Shown here: positions 24,340 to 31,495 of the stretch, in pieces
Numbering within the stretch: the stretch's first letter is position 1
Layout of the letters: the number at the start of each line of letters is the position of its first letter
From: Desulfovibrio aminophilus DSM 12254
GTDB lineage: Bacteria > Desulfobacterota > Desulfovibrionia > Desulfovibrionales > Desulfovibrionaceae
Length of the DNA stretch: 64,000 nucleotides
Direction of reading: 5' to 3'
Assembly (NCBI RefSeq): GCF_000422565.1
Contig: NZ_AUMA01000003.1
Location: 248,001-312,000, forward strand
Notes under the pieces: generated by a model
The model's input: the letters and a program-made list of their open reading frames with translations, nothing else
Told to the model about the DNA's origin: nothing
Databases searched by the model: none
Translations under genes and position numbers: made by a program

Positions 24340-26410
24340 GGTGTTCCTCCTCTTCCTCCTCGGGTTCAATCTCCCGAGGGGCACGTGGTTGGCTGATCTG
24401 TTGAATGTGCTGACCGCCATGAGCCGGCGCGGCGAGTTCGGCCGCCTTGGCGGCCAAATCGAGAAGCTCAAGCCCCGCCCCCAGGCCGGGTACAGCGACA
24501 TCCAGGGCGTTTTGAGCCAGCTCTTGAATTATCTCCTCCCCGGCTTCCTCGGTCGGGCCCGGCTCCTTCTGGTCTTCAGGTCCATCCTCCTCAGGCGCCA
24601 GGAGTTCCGCCGCCGGGGCAAACTCGGCAGCCTGCATCGCTTCAGGCTGTCGGCTGCGTTCCTGGCGAGCCTGGACTGAAGGCGCCGCGGCCCGCAGATC
24701 CTCGAGATCAGGAGTCTCGGAAGCCGAATCGACCTCGGCCGCCTCCTGAACGGCCGCCTGGAGGGCGGCCTGGCTCGCGCCCGCAGCCAGGGCCGGATTC
24801 TCAATGAGCTGGGGGCGGAACTCTGACTTTGTGGGGTAGGGCCAGGTCAGGAGGTAGGCGAAGGGTCCACCCGGGAACCAGATGGCCTGGACGCCTTTCT
24901 TCACTGGGCCCAGGAGAGTGGTGATTTCGTCTGGGCGGACGACAGGCAGTTCCTCGGGCTGGTAGGCCGTGGTCCGGCCGCCGCCCTCGGACTGGGTGGC
25001 CGTCCAGCGCAGGACTCGGCGCGTGCCGATCAGCCTGGAAAGCCAGGTGGGGGTTTCCACGCCCTGGGTCCGGCAAACCACGAAACTGCCGACCATCGAG
25101 GACCAGGCATCCGCCGCATCCCGGCTGTACAGCTCGCGGATCTGGGCAACATCCTGGAAGCCCAAGACGCAGCGCAGGCCCTTCGATCTCCCGACCTCAA
25201 GGAATCCATCAAAATCATTGAGTTTTCCAAGCTGCTTGAACTCGTCCAAAAAGAGCCAGATACGTCTGGCCCGCGAATCCGGGCACCCCGGATCGCAGAT
25301 GATGCTGGCCAGAGTACTGACAACCGCCTGAATGTAGGCGCGGCGCAGGGGTTTGTAGCGGCCGGAGCCCTGCAGGACGAGAGTCTGAACTGGGTGACGG
25401 GCCTCAGGGCTCTTCTGGTCCAGGATCCAGCGGCGCAAGCTCCACTTCGGCCGTCCAGCCCAGGCGTCGGCCAAGTCGCAGATGTGGCTCAGCGAAGTGC
25501 TGATGTTGATCAGGAAGCTCTGGACCGTCTTGCCTTGATGCTCAACAGCCCGAAATCCTTCAGGATAATAGGTGAAAACGATCTTTTGCAGATCCTCGAA
25601 CGGCGCGCTCGCCGCGGTCAGGAGATCCTTGAAGTCCCAGTCCTGCCCCTGGGTCTGTTGAAGCATCACCAGCAGGGCCACCAGTATGGCCCTGGCGCCG
25701 TCAGCCCAAATCGGCTCCTTGGTGTCGGGAATCAGCTGCTCGGCCAAGCGCCGCGCGTCCGCGCGGTTCAGGCAATCGGCAGCCACATCCCAGGCGAGAC
25801 ACCTCCTGTCCCAAGGGGCAAACAGATGGCCTTCGATTGAGGAAGTGAAGTCGCCCTTATTGTCGTAAATCAGCAGCTTATCGCCACGTTCCTGGGCTTC
25901 CTGGATCAAGGGCAGCATGACGACTGTTTTGCCCCCGCCGGTCGATCCCAGGATCATCAGGTGGCGAGTCTCGCGATCCAGGGAGAGGGCGATTCGCGGA
26001 TGGATGAGCACTCCCTCTCCACTGACCTTGGCCTCCTCCAGGGCCTCCGCCTGCGCCTCACGCAGCGCCTCCTTGCCCGTGAGCAGTTCACGGCCTGCCT
26101 CATGGATTTCTTCGTCTACCGGGGCCGAGAGCCGCCAGCCAAAAAGCGCCCCGAGGCTGGCCAAAATCGCCGGCAGGATCCAAAAAAGCGGGCCCAGGGT
26201 GAGCATTTTGGGGGTCAGGGGCCCCCAATTCCGCAGGGGGTCGGTCCAGGCGGCCAAGGCCGCCTTGGCCCAGAGCTTCACGCCCCAAGGCCAAGCGCCG
26301 AAGGCCTGGGCCAGCACGTAACCCAAGCCGAGGCCGAGGAGCAGGCCCAGGGCAGCCAGCAGGCCCATGAGGGCCAGGGTCGAACCGGGATCACGGACGG
26401 GTCTAAGCAT
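24332..26410 (-). CDS. traD: VirD4/TraD-type type IV coupling protein
   Basis: 692 residues. Two N-terminal membrane helices (ALMGLLAALGLLLGLGLGYVLA near 13-35, and ILPAILASLGALFGW near 78-92) precede the ATPase: Walker A GSTGGGKT at 155-162 and Walker B IWLFLDEF at 384-391, with VLGFQDVAQIRELY and VVCRTQG further on as in TraD/TrwB/TraG. The last 160 residues are acidic and Ala/Glu/Pro-rich, ending EPEEEEEEHHG, like the acidic TraD tail that contacts the relaxosome. It should recruit the relaxase-DNA complex to a secretion channel. The ATG overlaps the RHH gene stop by 8 bp and the 3' end overlaps the next gene. Confidence 0.93.
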   Translation of the reverse strand: MLRPVRDPGSTLALMGLLAALGLLLGLGLGYVLAQAFGAWPWGVKLWAKAALAAWTDPLRNWGPLTPKMLTLGPLFWILPAILASLGALFGWRLSAPVDEEIHEAGRELLTGKEALREAQAEALEEAKVSGEGVLIHPRIALSLDRETRHLMILGSTGGGKTVVMLPLIQEAQERGDKLLIYDNKGDFTSSIEGHLFAPWDRRCLAWDVAADCLNRADARRLAEQLIPDTKEPIWADGARAILVALLVMLQQTQGQDWDFKDLLTAASAPFEDLQKIVFTYYPEGFRAVEHQGKTVQSFLINISTSLSHICDLADAWAGRPKWSLRRWILDQKSPEARHPVQTLVLQGSGRYKPLRRAYIQAVVSTLASIICDPGCPDSRARRIWLFLDEFKQLGKLNDFDGFLEVGRSKGLRCVLGFQDVAQIRELYSRDAADAWSSMVGSFVVCRTQGVETPTWLSRLIGTRRVLRWTATQSEGGGRTTAYQPEELPVVRPDEITTLLGPVKKGVQAIWFPGGPFAYLLTWPYPTKSEFRPQLIENPALAAGASQAALQAAVQEAAEVDSASETPDLEDLRAAAPSVQARQERSRQPEAMQAAEFAPAAELLAPEEDGPEDQKEPGPTEEAGEEIIQELAQNALDVAVPGLGAGLELLDLAAKAAELAAPAHGGQHIQQISQPRAPREIEPEEEEEEHHG

Positions 26411-26741
26411 GGCTTTGTCCCTGCCCTTGAATCGCCGCCTGCACCTGCTTCATGGCTTGGATGGTCGCGGCCTGGGCCGTACGACCAGCGACCTCGGCCA
26501 CCTGGTCCAATCGGGCGGTAAGCCGCTCCTCCAGGGCGGCCAGGGCCTGGCCCTGGGCCTGGAGAATGGGGGTCAGGTCCACCTGGGCGGCCTGGGCCCC
26601 GGCGACTTCGAGTCGCTGAGCGGCGGAGCGCAGGAGGCCGCTCACCGTGTCGCCGCGCTCCCCTGCCAGCCGCTGAAGGTTCTCCAGGTCCGCACGCGCC
26701 AGCCAAACAGTGATGCATCTCCCACCTTTTTCCTTTTCCAT
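26403..26741 (-). CDS. Small relaxosome accessory protein, ribbon-helix-helix type
   Basis: 112 residues from ATG 26741, 7 bp after GGAGGT. GRCITVWLARADLENLQRLAGERGDTVSGLLRSAAQRLE (about 7-45) fits a ribbon-helix-helix DNA-binding domain: a beta strand then two helices. Residues 50-110 form a Gln/Ala/Glu coiled coil for oligomerisation. Such proteins (TrwA, TraJ, NikA) bind near oriT and repress their own operon. As first gene of the leftward transfer operon, next to repeat-rich DNA, it probably binds the 10-bp repeats upstream. Confidence 0.72.
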   Translation of the reverse strand: MEKEKGGRCITVWLARADLENLQRLAGERGDTVSGLLRSAAQRLEVAGAQAAQVDLTPILQAQGQALAALEERLTARLDQVAEVAGRTAQAATIQAMKQVQAAIQGQGQSHA

Positions 26742-27212
26742 TTTTTTACCTCCGACAGACTTTGATGTTGCCTGATAGCTTGAGATAGTTGTAACCCTGA
26801 TAAAATTTGAGGCGCGACGACAGAATATGATATTCAACGATAGTTGCAATATCTCGTTATATTTCTTTTTATCACTATAATTACTTTATTTTTGAAAATT
26901 TTTCGGGGCACAAAGGAAGATAGTATAGGACATGCTGCGATAGTCTTTGGCGTGTTGAGCGCAATATGCCCTGGTGGTCTACGGTAGTATGTGAAACAAG
27001 AATCCAGGCCGCCCGGAGCGATAGGCTGCGATAGGCTGCGATGCTTTCCATCCCCACCAAGGGTGCGTCGGGTGTGAGGGAAACCCTCTGCCTTTGGACC
27101 TTTGGAGGGGGGCGAAGGGGGGCGAAGGGGAGGAAGGCTGGGGAGTTTCGTGCGTCCATGCCTCAGTAACATTTCTGTTGCTTTTTTGTGGACAACACTT
27201 ATGTTGTGTTCA
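26742..27212. other. AT-rich promoter region of transfer operon and repeat-rich segment
   Basis: About 470 bp without a convincing gene. The part next to the RHH gene (26760-26930) is strongly AT-rich and should hold the operon promoter. The part from about 26934 to 27130 is repeat-rich and contains the candidate oriT, annotated separately. A perfect palindrome GTTCATGAAC lies at 27208-27217 at the broken hicA junction. Confidence 0.6.
27018..27126 (-). promoter_or_regulatory. oriT: Candidate origin of transfer (oriT)
   Basis: GCGATAGGCT is repeated in tandem at 27018-27027 and 27028-27037, with a partial GCGATGCT after it and an outlying GCGATAGTCT at 26937-26946. GCGTCGGGTGTG at 27065-27076 (plus strand) differs by one base from the F-plasmid nic core GCGTGGGGTGTG recognised by MobF relaxases. 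A GAGGG-AAA-CCCTC hairpin follows at once, then two 10-bp units GGGGGGCGAA (27107-27126). The arrangement of nic-like core, hairpin and repeats, upstream of RHH, coupling protein and relaxase genes, is typical for an oriT. Strand polarity is not certain. Confidence 0.5.
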
Positions 27213-27326
27213 TGAACGCACGTGACGCTCAACGGGAAAAAGACTCAGTTGCCGATGCACGGCGCGGCCAAGGAGCTTGGAACCGGGCTGGTGGAAAAGA
27301 TATTGAAAGACCTTGGGCTCAAGTAG
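27213..27326 (+). pseudogene. hicA: hicA toxin gene, 5'-truncated
   Basis: Just upstream of hicB, a frame opening after TGA at 27213-27215 encodes THVTLNGKKTQLPMHGAAKE then LGTGLVEKILKDLGLK and stops at 27324-27326. The TQLPMHG...KELGTGLVEKILKDLGL pattern is the C-terminal part of HicA mRNA interferases. The N-terminal part with the catalytic GSHH segment is missing; upstream sequence is unrelated. A GTG at 27222 could at most give about 34 residues. The toxin is therefore dead. Confidence 0.75.
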
Positions 27327-27338
27327 CCCGGAGGGACT

Positions 27339-27755
27339 ATGTTTGCATACCCCATCGAACTGATCGCCGACGATAACGGCACGTTCCTTGTCACATGTCC
27401 GGATCTGCCGGAAGTGACCACCTTTGGTGAGGATGAGGTGGACGCGGCTTTGCGGGCGCTGGACGCCATAGAAGAGGCCGTAGCAGCACGGATCGCCGGC
27501 CGTGAGGATATTCCGCTGCCCAGCGAAGCGAAGGGACGCACTACGGTCGCCCTCCCCATTCAGGCCGGCCTCAAAATCATGCTCCACCGGGAAATGCTCG
27601 CGGAGGGTCTCCGCAAGGCGGATTTGGCGCGCAGGCTCGACGCGCACGCCCCGCAGGTGGACCGCTTGCTTGACCTTCGCCACGCCTCTCGCCTGGATCA
27701 GATGGAAAAGGCGTTCAAGGCTGTGGGCAAGCGCCTGGAGTTCCGCCTGGCGTGA
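27339..27755 (+). CDS. hicB: HicB-family antitoxin
   Basis: 138 residues, 12 bp after the hicA remnant with GGAGGG as ribosome site. The N-terminal half (MFAYPIELIADDNGTFLVTCPDLPEVTTFGEDEVDAALRA) is the HicB partial-RNase-H-like fold, with the usual CPDLPE turn. The C-terminal half holds a helix-turn-helix (LRKADLARRLDAHAPQVDRLLDL, about 90-112) for operator binding. It is full length although its toxin is broken, so it may act as an orphan antitoxin or simply persist. Its 3' end faces the leftward gene 10 bp away. Confidence 0.88.
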   Translation: MFAYPIELIADDNGTFLVTCPDLPEVTTFGEDEVDAALRALDAIEEAVAARIAGREDIPLPSEAKGRTTVALPIQAGLKIMLHREMLAEGLRKADLARRLDAHAPQVDRLLDLRHASRLDQMEKAFKAVGKRLEFRLA

Positions 27756-27764
27756 CCCATCGGG

Positions 27765-28673
27765 TCAATGTAGCCTTTCGGCCCTGGGTCTGCGGAGGAT
27801 GTGGTCCAGGGCCCTCCGGCCTAGAGGGGTGAGCCCCGGGGCTTGGGCCTGGCGGGCGGCCGCCTGGCGCTCCTCCTCGCGGGCGGCCTCCAGGTGGGTC
27901 GCCTCCTGGGAAGCCTTGGCCTGGGCTAATTCCTGGGCGGCCAGGGCCTTGGGGCCGCTCCCCCGCTCCAGGGCCCTATCGATCCAGGCCAGCGGCCGGG
28001 GGATCCCCCGCCCCGCCTGCCGGGCGGCCTCGGCCGCCAAGGCCAGGGCCTCAGGCAGGCGGCCGGTCCTGGCCCAGAAGGCCAGGCGGCTGCCGAACTC
28101 CCGGGATTTTGCGGCCGAGGCCGCCAAAGTCGGCCCCAGCGCCTCGAGCATGGAAGCCTTGGCCTGGGCCAATTCCTGGGCGGTGACCAGGAGCGGATGC
28201 GCGCCGGGCTTGAATTCCTCGCCTTTCCCCTCTCCCGGGCCGCCTGCAGGGCCCGGCCTTGCGCCGGGCTCCCCCTCTTGCCTCTCCCCCAGACCAAGAG
28301 AAAGACCGGCCGGTTTTTCTCTTGAATTTAAAGCCTTTATCTTAAAACCGGATTTAAGATTATGAGGCCGGCCGCCCTGGCCCTCGCCCTGAAGGTCGCC
28401 CCTGGGGTCGCCCTTGGCCTGGACGCCCAGGGCGGCCAGGACCTCCAAGCCCTGGGCCGTGAGGATTCCCAGGGGCAGGCGGCCGCGCGAGCGTTGGAGG
28501 GCAAGGAATCCCTGGTCCTCGGCCCTGGAAAGCGCCACGCGCCAGGCCTTTTCGGAAGTCTCGGCCGGGCGGCGCAGGGGTTCGCCAGCCGCGGCCTGGA
28601 GGAGAAGATGGAGGAGATGGGCCGGAAGGGCCAGGGCCGCCCGGCGCGCGGCTTGGGCCGCGAAGCCGTCCAT
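27765..28673 (-). CDS. Hypothetical helical protein, co-transcribed with the Xis-like gene
   Basis: 302 residues, ATG 3 bp after the previous stop with GGAG as ribosome site. The N-terminal 80 residues (ALALPAHLLHLLLQAAAGEPLRRPAETSEKAWRVALSRAEDQGFLALQRSRGRLPLGILTAQGLEVLAAL) look like a winged-helix domain. A Gly/Pro-rich linker follows, and a helical C-terminal region repeats AQELAQAKAS at about 170 and 255. It is probably a DNA-binding regulatory or replication/excision protein of the element, but no family is recognised. Confidence 0.55.
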   Translation of the reverse strand: MDGFAAQAARRAALALPAHLLHLLLQAAAGEPLRRPAETSEKAWRVALSRAEDQGFLALQRSRGRLPLGILTAQGLEVLAALGVQAKGDPRGDLQGEGQGGRPHNLKSGFKIKALNSREKPAGLSLGLGERQEGEPGARPGPAGGPGEGKGEEFKPGAHPLLVTAQELAQAKASMLEALGPTLAASAAKSREFGSRLAFWARTGRLPEALALAAEAARQAGRGIPRPLAWIDRALERGSGPKALAAQELAQAKASQEATHLEAAREEERQAAARQAQAPGLTPLGRRALDHILRRPRAERLH

Positions 28674-28676
28674 GGT

Positions 28677-28928
28677 CTAGCTCTCCTTGGCGGCCTTGCG
28701 GGGCCGCCCGCGGCGCCGGGCGCCGGGCGGGGGAGGGGGCGGAGTGGAGGAGGCACCCTCAAACTGTCTATCAAGCCAGGATTGCACATCTTTTTCCCTC
28801 CAGAACAGCCGCCCCCCTATCAGTTTGGCGGGGGGCAGATCGGCCCCCCGCGAGCGGCGGATTTCAATTCCCCGGACGGAAGTTCGTAGGTAGGCGGCTA
28901 ACTCCCTGATATCAAAAATCTTTTCCAT
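28677..28928 (-). CDS. AlpA/excisionase-like DNA-binding protein
   Basis: 83 residues from ATG 28928. IFDIRELAAYLRTSVRGIEIRRSRGADLPPAKLIGGRLFWREKDVQSWLDRQ is a MerR-like winged helix-turn-helix of the AlpA/Xis type: helix-turn-helix, wing with GRLFWR, then an entry helix. A Pro run (PPPPPP) and a basic AT-hook-like end (RRRGRPRKAA) follow. It lies 1.2 kb inside the right attachment site. It may be the recombination directionality factor or a regulator of element genes; the choice is not settled by sequence. Confidence 0.72.
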   Translation of the reverse strand: MEKIFDIRELAAYLRTSVRGIEIRRSRGADLPPAKLIGGRLFWREKDVQSWLDRQFEGASSTPPPPPPGARRRGRPRKAAKES

Positions 28929-29058
28929 GACAGAACCCCTTGTCTTTTTGCTGTCACCTCCTTTTCATCTTTTTTTCACTGCTATTTCTTCTTCATAGTT
29001 TGAGTAGGCCGGTAGGTAATTCTTGACAGCACTATTATTTTATATTAGTAATCAAGTT

Positions 29059-30000
29059 ATGGAAAAAGAAAAAGGCACAAAAGACGTTGAAAAACGCGGC
29101 AGGAAGAAAAATACTGACGTAGATTACTTGAGAACGACTGCCTGGGCGCATTGTGTTGCGCGGTATGTGTCATCTGTTCGTAAAGAAAAAAAACTGTCGC
29201 GATCCGAAAGGAAGGATGATGCTGACAAGTACATTAATATTGAGTCGCCTTACTTCCTCCAGAAACACTTCAAACATGCTATAGACAAAGCTGCGTGGCA
29301 CAAGTACTTAAACGTCGGGAAGCCGAACGTTGGCGAGAGTCGGCGAAACGCCGTTGATAAATGTCTTGGAACAGATTTCAGGTCCATCTACGACAAAGGT
29401 ATTCCAGTAACGACTGATCCATCCTCGCCTTACAAAAAATTCATCCTTCCATTCTGGGCGATCTTGGACGAATACACCGAGAAGCACATCAGCAAGCCTT
29501 CTTTTGAAAAAAAATACCCAAAAAAAGATTTTGAAAAAGACCTGAACGGTCATATTGAAAGGGCCATGAATATCGTCGCGCGGCAGATACTCGAGGATAA
29601 ACGCTCTTTGCCTCCTTTATGTTCGGTAGAAAAAGCACAAATGGAAATCTTGTTTTATGACAAAAATGATTTATATGAACTATTTAGACCACATACAGTC
29701 ACAGGATTGAATTATGGATTCCCGCTCGTGACGTTCTTCGCCATGATACTTTTCAAAAAGACCGTCTCCGTTGAATTGTTGGCCTCCGTAAACGAGGAGC
29801 TTAAACATTACGGCTTGACCGCTGAAAGAATCCTCGCTGTCATCCCTCCTCCCCCGCCACCCTCGGCCGCCGATGAGGAAATGGAAATTCTTTTTAAGGA
29901 ATTGGAGGCGGAGTTCGCTGCAGCCTCTTTTGAGAAGATGAAGGGAACCTCCTGGGACAAATCTAGTGGAAAGCGGGAGGGCGGCGGAAGAAAGTCGTAG
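29059..30000 (+). CDS. AT-rich orphan cargo gene of unknown function
   Basis: 313 residues from ATG 29059; a TTG at 29023 would add 12 residues but coincides with a -35-like TTGACA. Base composition is much more AT-rich than its surroundings and the protein is Lys-rich (KEKKLSRSERKDDADKYIN). It is largely helical; residues about 225-245 (GLNYGFPLVTFFAMILFKKT) are hydrophobic. The end has PPPPPP and a Gly/Arg/Lys tail. No known domain is recognised. It lies alone at the right end of the element between the Xis-like gene and the attachment site, a typical place for cargo such as a defence or anti-phage gene, but nothing in the sequence shows that function. Confidence 0.65.
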   Translation: MEKEKGTKDVEKRGRKKNTDVDYLRTTAWAHCVARYVSSVRKEKKLSRSERKDDADKYINIESPYFLQKHFKHAIDKAAWHKYLNVGKPNVGESRRNAVDKCLGTDFRSIYDKGIPVTTDPSSPYKKFILPFWAILDEYTEKHISKPSFEKKYPKKDFEKDLNGHIERAMNIVARQILEDKRSLPPLCSVEKAQMEILFYDKNDLYELFRPHTVTGLNYGFPLVTFFAMILFKKTVSVELLASVNEELKHYGLTAERILAVIPPPPPPSAADEEMEILFKELEAEFAAASFEKMKGTSWDKSSGKREGGGRKS

Positions 30001-30035
30001 GACAATTCCAGGACAATTCTAGGACAGTCAGGACA
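29999..30035 (+). repeat. AGGACA repeats beside right attachment site
   Basis: AGGACA occurs at 29999, 30010, 30021 and 30030 (spacing 11, 11, 9 bp), starting in the stop codon of the preceding gene and ending 64 bp inside the right core site. The same motif and period are present beside the left core. Confidence 0.55.
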
Positions 30036-30099
30036 AAAAAAGAGGGGAAAATAGGCTTTCAAATAAAGATTTATGATTCATATAACCATTGGATTTGTT

Positions 30100-30153
30100 G
30101 GGAAAATTGGCGCGCCCGGGAGGACTCGAACCCCCGGCCAAGAGCTTAGAAGG
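30100..30153. repeat. Right attachment site within tRNA-Arg
   Basis: 54 bp matching 10942-10995 with one mismatch. It overlaps the 3' two-thirds of the intact tRNA gene, so integration left the tRNA functional. Confidence 0.92.
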
Positions 30154-30184
30154 CTCCTGCTCTATCCACCTGAGCTACGGGCGC
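30108..30184 (-). tRNA. tRNA-Arg (anticodon TCT)
   Basis: Read leftward, 77 nt with a 7-bp acceptor stem GCGCCCG/CGGGCGC, D arm GTAGCTCAGGTGGATAGAGC, anticodon loop CTTCTAA (TCT), a T arm with GGTTCGAGTCC, discriminator G and encoded CCA. It is the integration target of the element. Confidence 0.96.
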
Positions 30185-30248
30185 GCGCGGGGAGGATATT
30201 TCTAATCAAGCGGACGGCGCGGGTCAAGGCCCGTCGATATGGAGCGGC

Positions 30249-31478
30249 ATGAGACGATTCAAGGATTTCCCGGAATTCGAAGCGCATCTGGACACCCTCG
30301 GCCTGTTCCGCATGGACCTGACATTGGGCCGCATGGCGGCCTTTTTGCGGGCCGCGAGCGATCCGGATTATCCAGCGGTCCAGGTGGTGGGAACCAACGG
30401 TAAGGGCTCCACGTCCACGTTCCTGGGGACGCTGCTCTCGACTCACGGCCTGCGTGTCGGAGTGTACACCTCACCGCATTTCGTGAACGTGCGTGAGCGC
30501 CTGCTCGTGGATGACGCCATGCTTTCCGAAAACGAGTGGGTCGAGTTGGCGAATGAGGCGGCCGTTTGCTCCGAAGGTCTGGACCTGACCTATTTCGAGA
30601 TGCTGACCGCCATGGCCGTACTCGGATTTCGGCGCGCCGAGGTCCAAGCCGTGATCTGGGAGGCGGGGCTGGGCGGAACCTGGGACGCCACCCGTGCCCT
30701 GCCCGCGGACATCGTGCTCTTCACTCCCATCGGTCTGGATCATGAGGCGATCCTTGGCCCGGGTCTGGAGCGCATCGCCTGGGACAAGGCCGGGGCCATG
30801 CGGCCCGGCGGTCTGGCCATTACCGGCCCGCAGGAGCCATTGGTGATGGACGTCCTGTGTCGGCGGGCCGAGGAGCTGGGCGCGACCCTGCTGCGCTCCG
30901 CCGACCTGGAGGATCTGCCGCCCGCCGGAAGCCTGGGGTTGGCCGGTCCGCACCAGCGCGAGAACGCCCGTCTGGCCCTGGCGGCCTGGCGGTTGCTGGC
31001 GGAAGGGCAGGACTGGAAACGAGATGCAGCGGCACAAGCCAAGGGACTATCGCGAGCATTCATCCCCGGCCGGATGCAGAGTGTGGCCTACGACCCGCCG
31101 CTCATCCTGGACGGAGCGCACAACGCCCACGCCCTGGCCGCCCTGGCCGCCGCGCTGCGCGAGGGCGGGGTTCGCCCGGCCACGACGATCTTCGCCTGCC
31201 TGACGGACAAGAACCTGGAATCCATGATCCCGTTGATCTTGAGTTTGGGTGACGGTCCAATTCTGGTGCCGGGCATCCCGGGCAATGAGCGGGCCATGCC
31301 ACCCGATAAGCTTGCCGCGCGCCTGGGGCCGCGCGCCTGGCCATGCGTGGATTTGTGCGCCGCATTGAACCCGTTGACGGGTTCATCCGGCCCTGTCCTG
31401 GTCTGTGGTTCCTTGTATTTGCTGGCCGAGTTCTATAAACAAAACCCTTGGTCCCTCACGCGGCCCCAGGCCGCCTGA
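30249..31478 (+). CDS. folC: Folylpolyglutamate synthase/dihydrofolate synthase
   Basis: 409 residues. It has the Mur-ligase-like fold: P-loop VVGTNGKGSTSTF (near residue 46), the FTPIGLDHEAILG motif near 160, and ILDGAHNAHALAALAAAL near 285, all diagnostic of FolC. It adds glutamate to dihydropteroate and to folates in the cytoplasm. The gene follows the tRNA-Arg promoter region and lies 17 bp before selA, so the two are probably co-transcribed. Confidence 0.95.
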   Translation: MRRFKDFPEFEAHLDTLGLFRMDLTLGRMAAFLRAASDPDYPAVQVVGTNGKGSTSTFLGTLLSTHGLRVGVYTSPHFVNVRERLLVDDAMLSENEWVELANEAAVCSEGLDLTYFEMLTAMAVLGFRRAEVQAVIWEAGLGGTWDATRALPADIVLFTPIGLDHEAILGPGLERIAWDKAGAMRPGGLAITGPQEPLVMDVLCRRAEELGATLLRSADLEDLPPAGSLGLAGPHQRENARLALAAWRLLAEGQDWKRDAAAQAKGLSRAFIPGRMQSVAYDPPLILDGAHNAHALAALAAALREGGVRPATTIFACLTDKNLESMIPLILSLGDGPILVPGIPGNERAMPPDKLAARLGPRAWPCVDLCAALNPLTGSSGPVLVCGSLYLLAEFYKQNPWSLTRPQAA

Positions 31479-31495
31479 CATACGAGGAGTTTTCC

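Larger units (their letters stand above)
10942..30153. mobile_element. Integrative mobilizable element in tRNA-Arg(TCT)
   Basis: The element is about 19.2 kb, bounded by 54-bp direct repeats (one internal mismatch) that duplicate the 3' part of tRNA-Arg: 10942-10995 and 30100-30153. The intact tRNA gene is at the right end. Just inside the left repeat is a tyrosine integrase, and inside the right end an AlpA/Xis-like protein. The interior carries toxin-antitoxin genes, a MobF relaxase, a VirD4-type coupling protein, a DotA/TraY-like protein, several exported or membrane proteins, a CRISPR-like array and a candidate oriT. No VirB4/TraC-like ATPase, pilin or replication initiator is recognisable. 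It should therefore excise and be mobilised by a helper rather than transfer alone. That last point is inference from absence. Confidence 0.9.

Noticed and set aside
27188-27376. 62-codon ORF starting at 27188
   Set aside because: Out of frame with the hicA remnant, which reads convincingly as HicA; no ribosome site.
28240-28275. GCCCGGCCTTGCGCCGGGCTC similarity between this region and about 16420-16441
   Set aside because: Short GC-rich hairpin-like similarity expected by chance from the strong base bias; no extended alignment.
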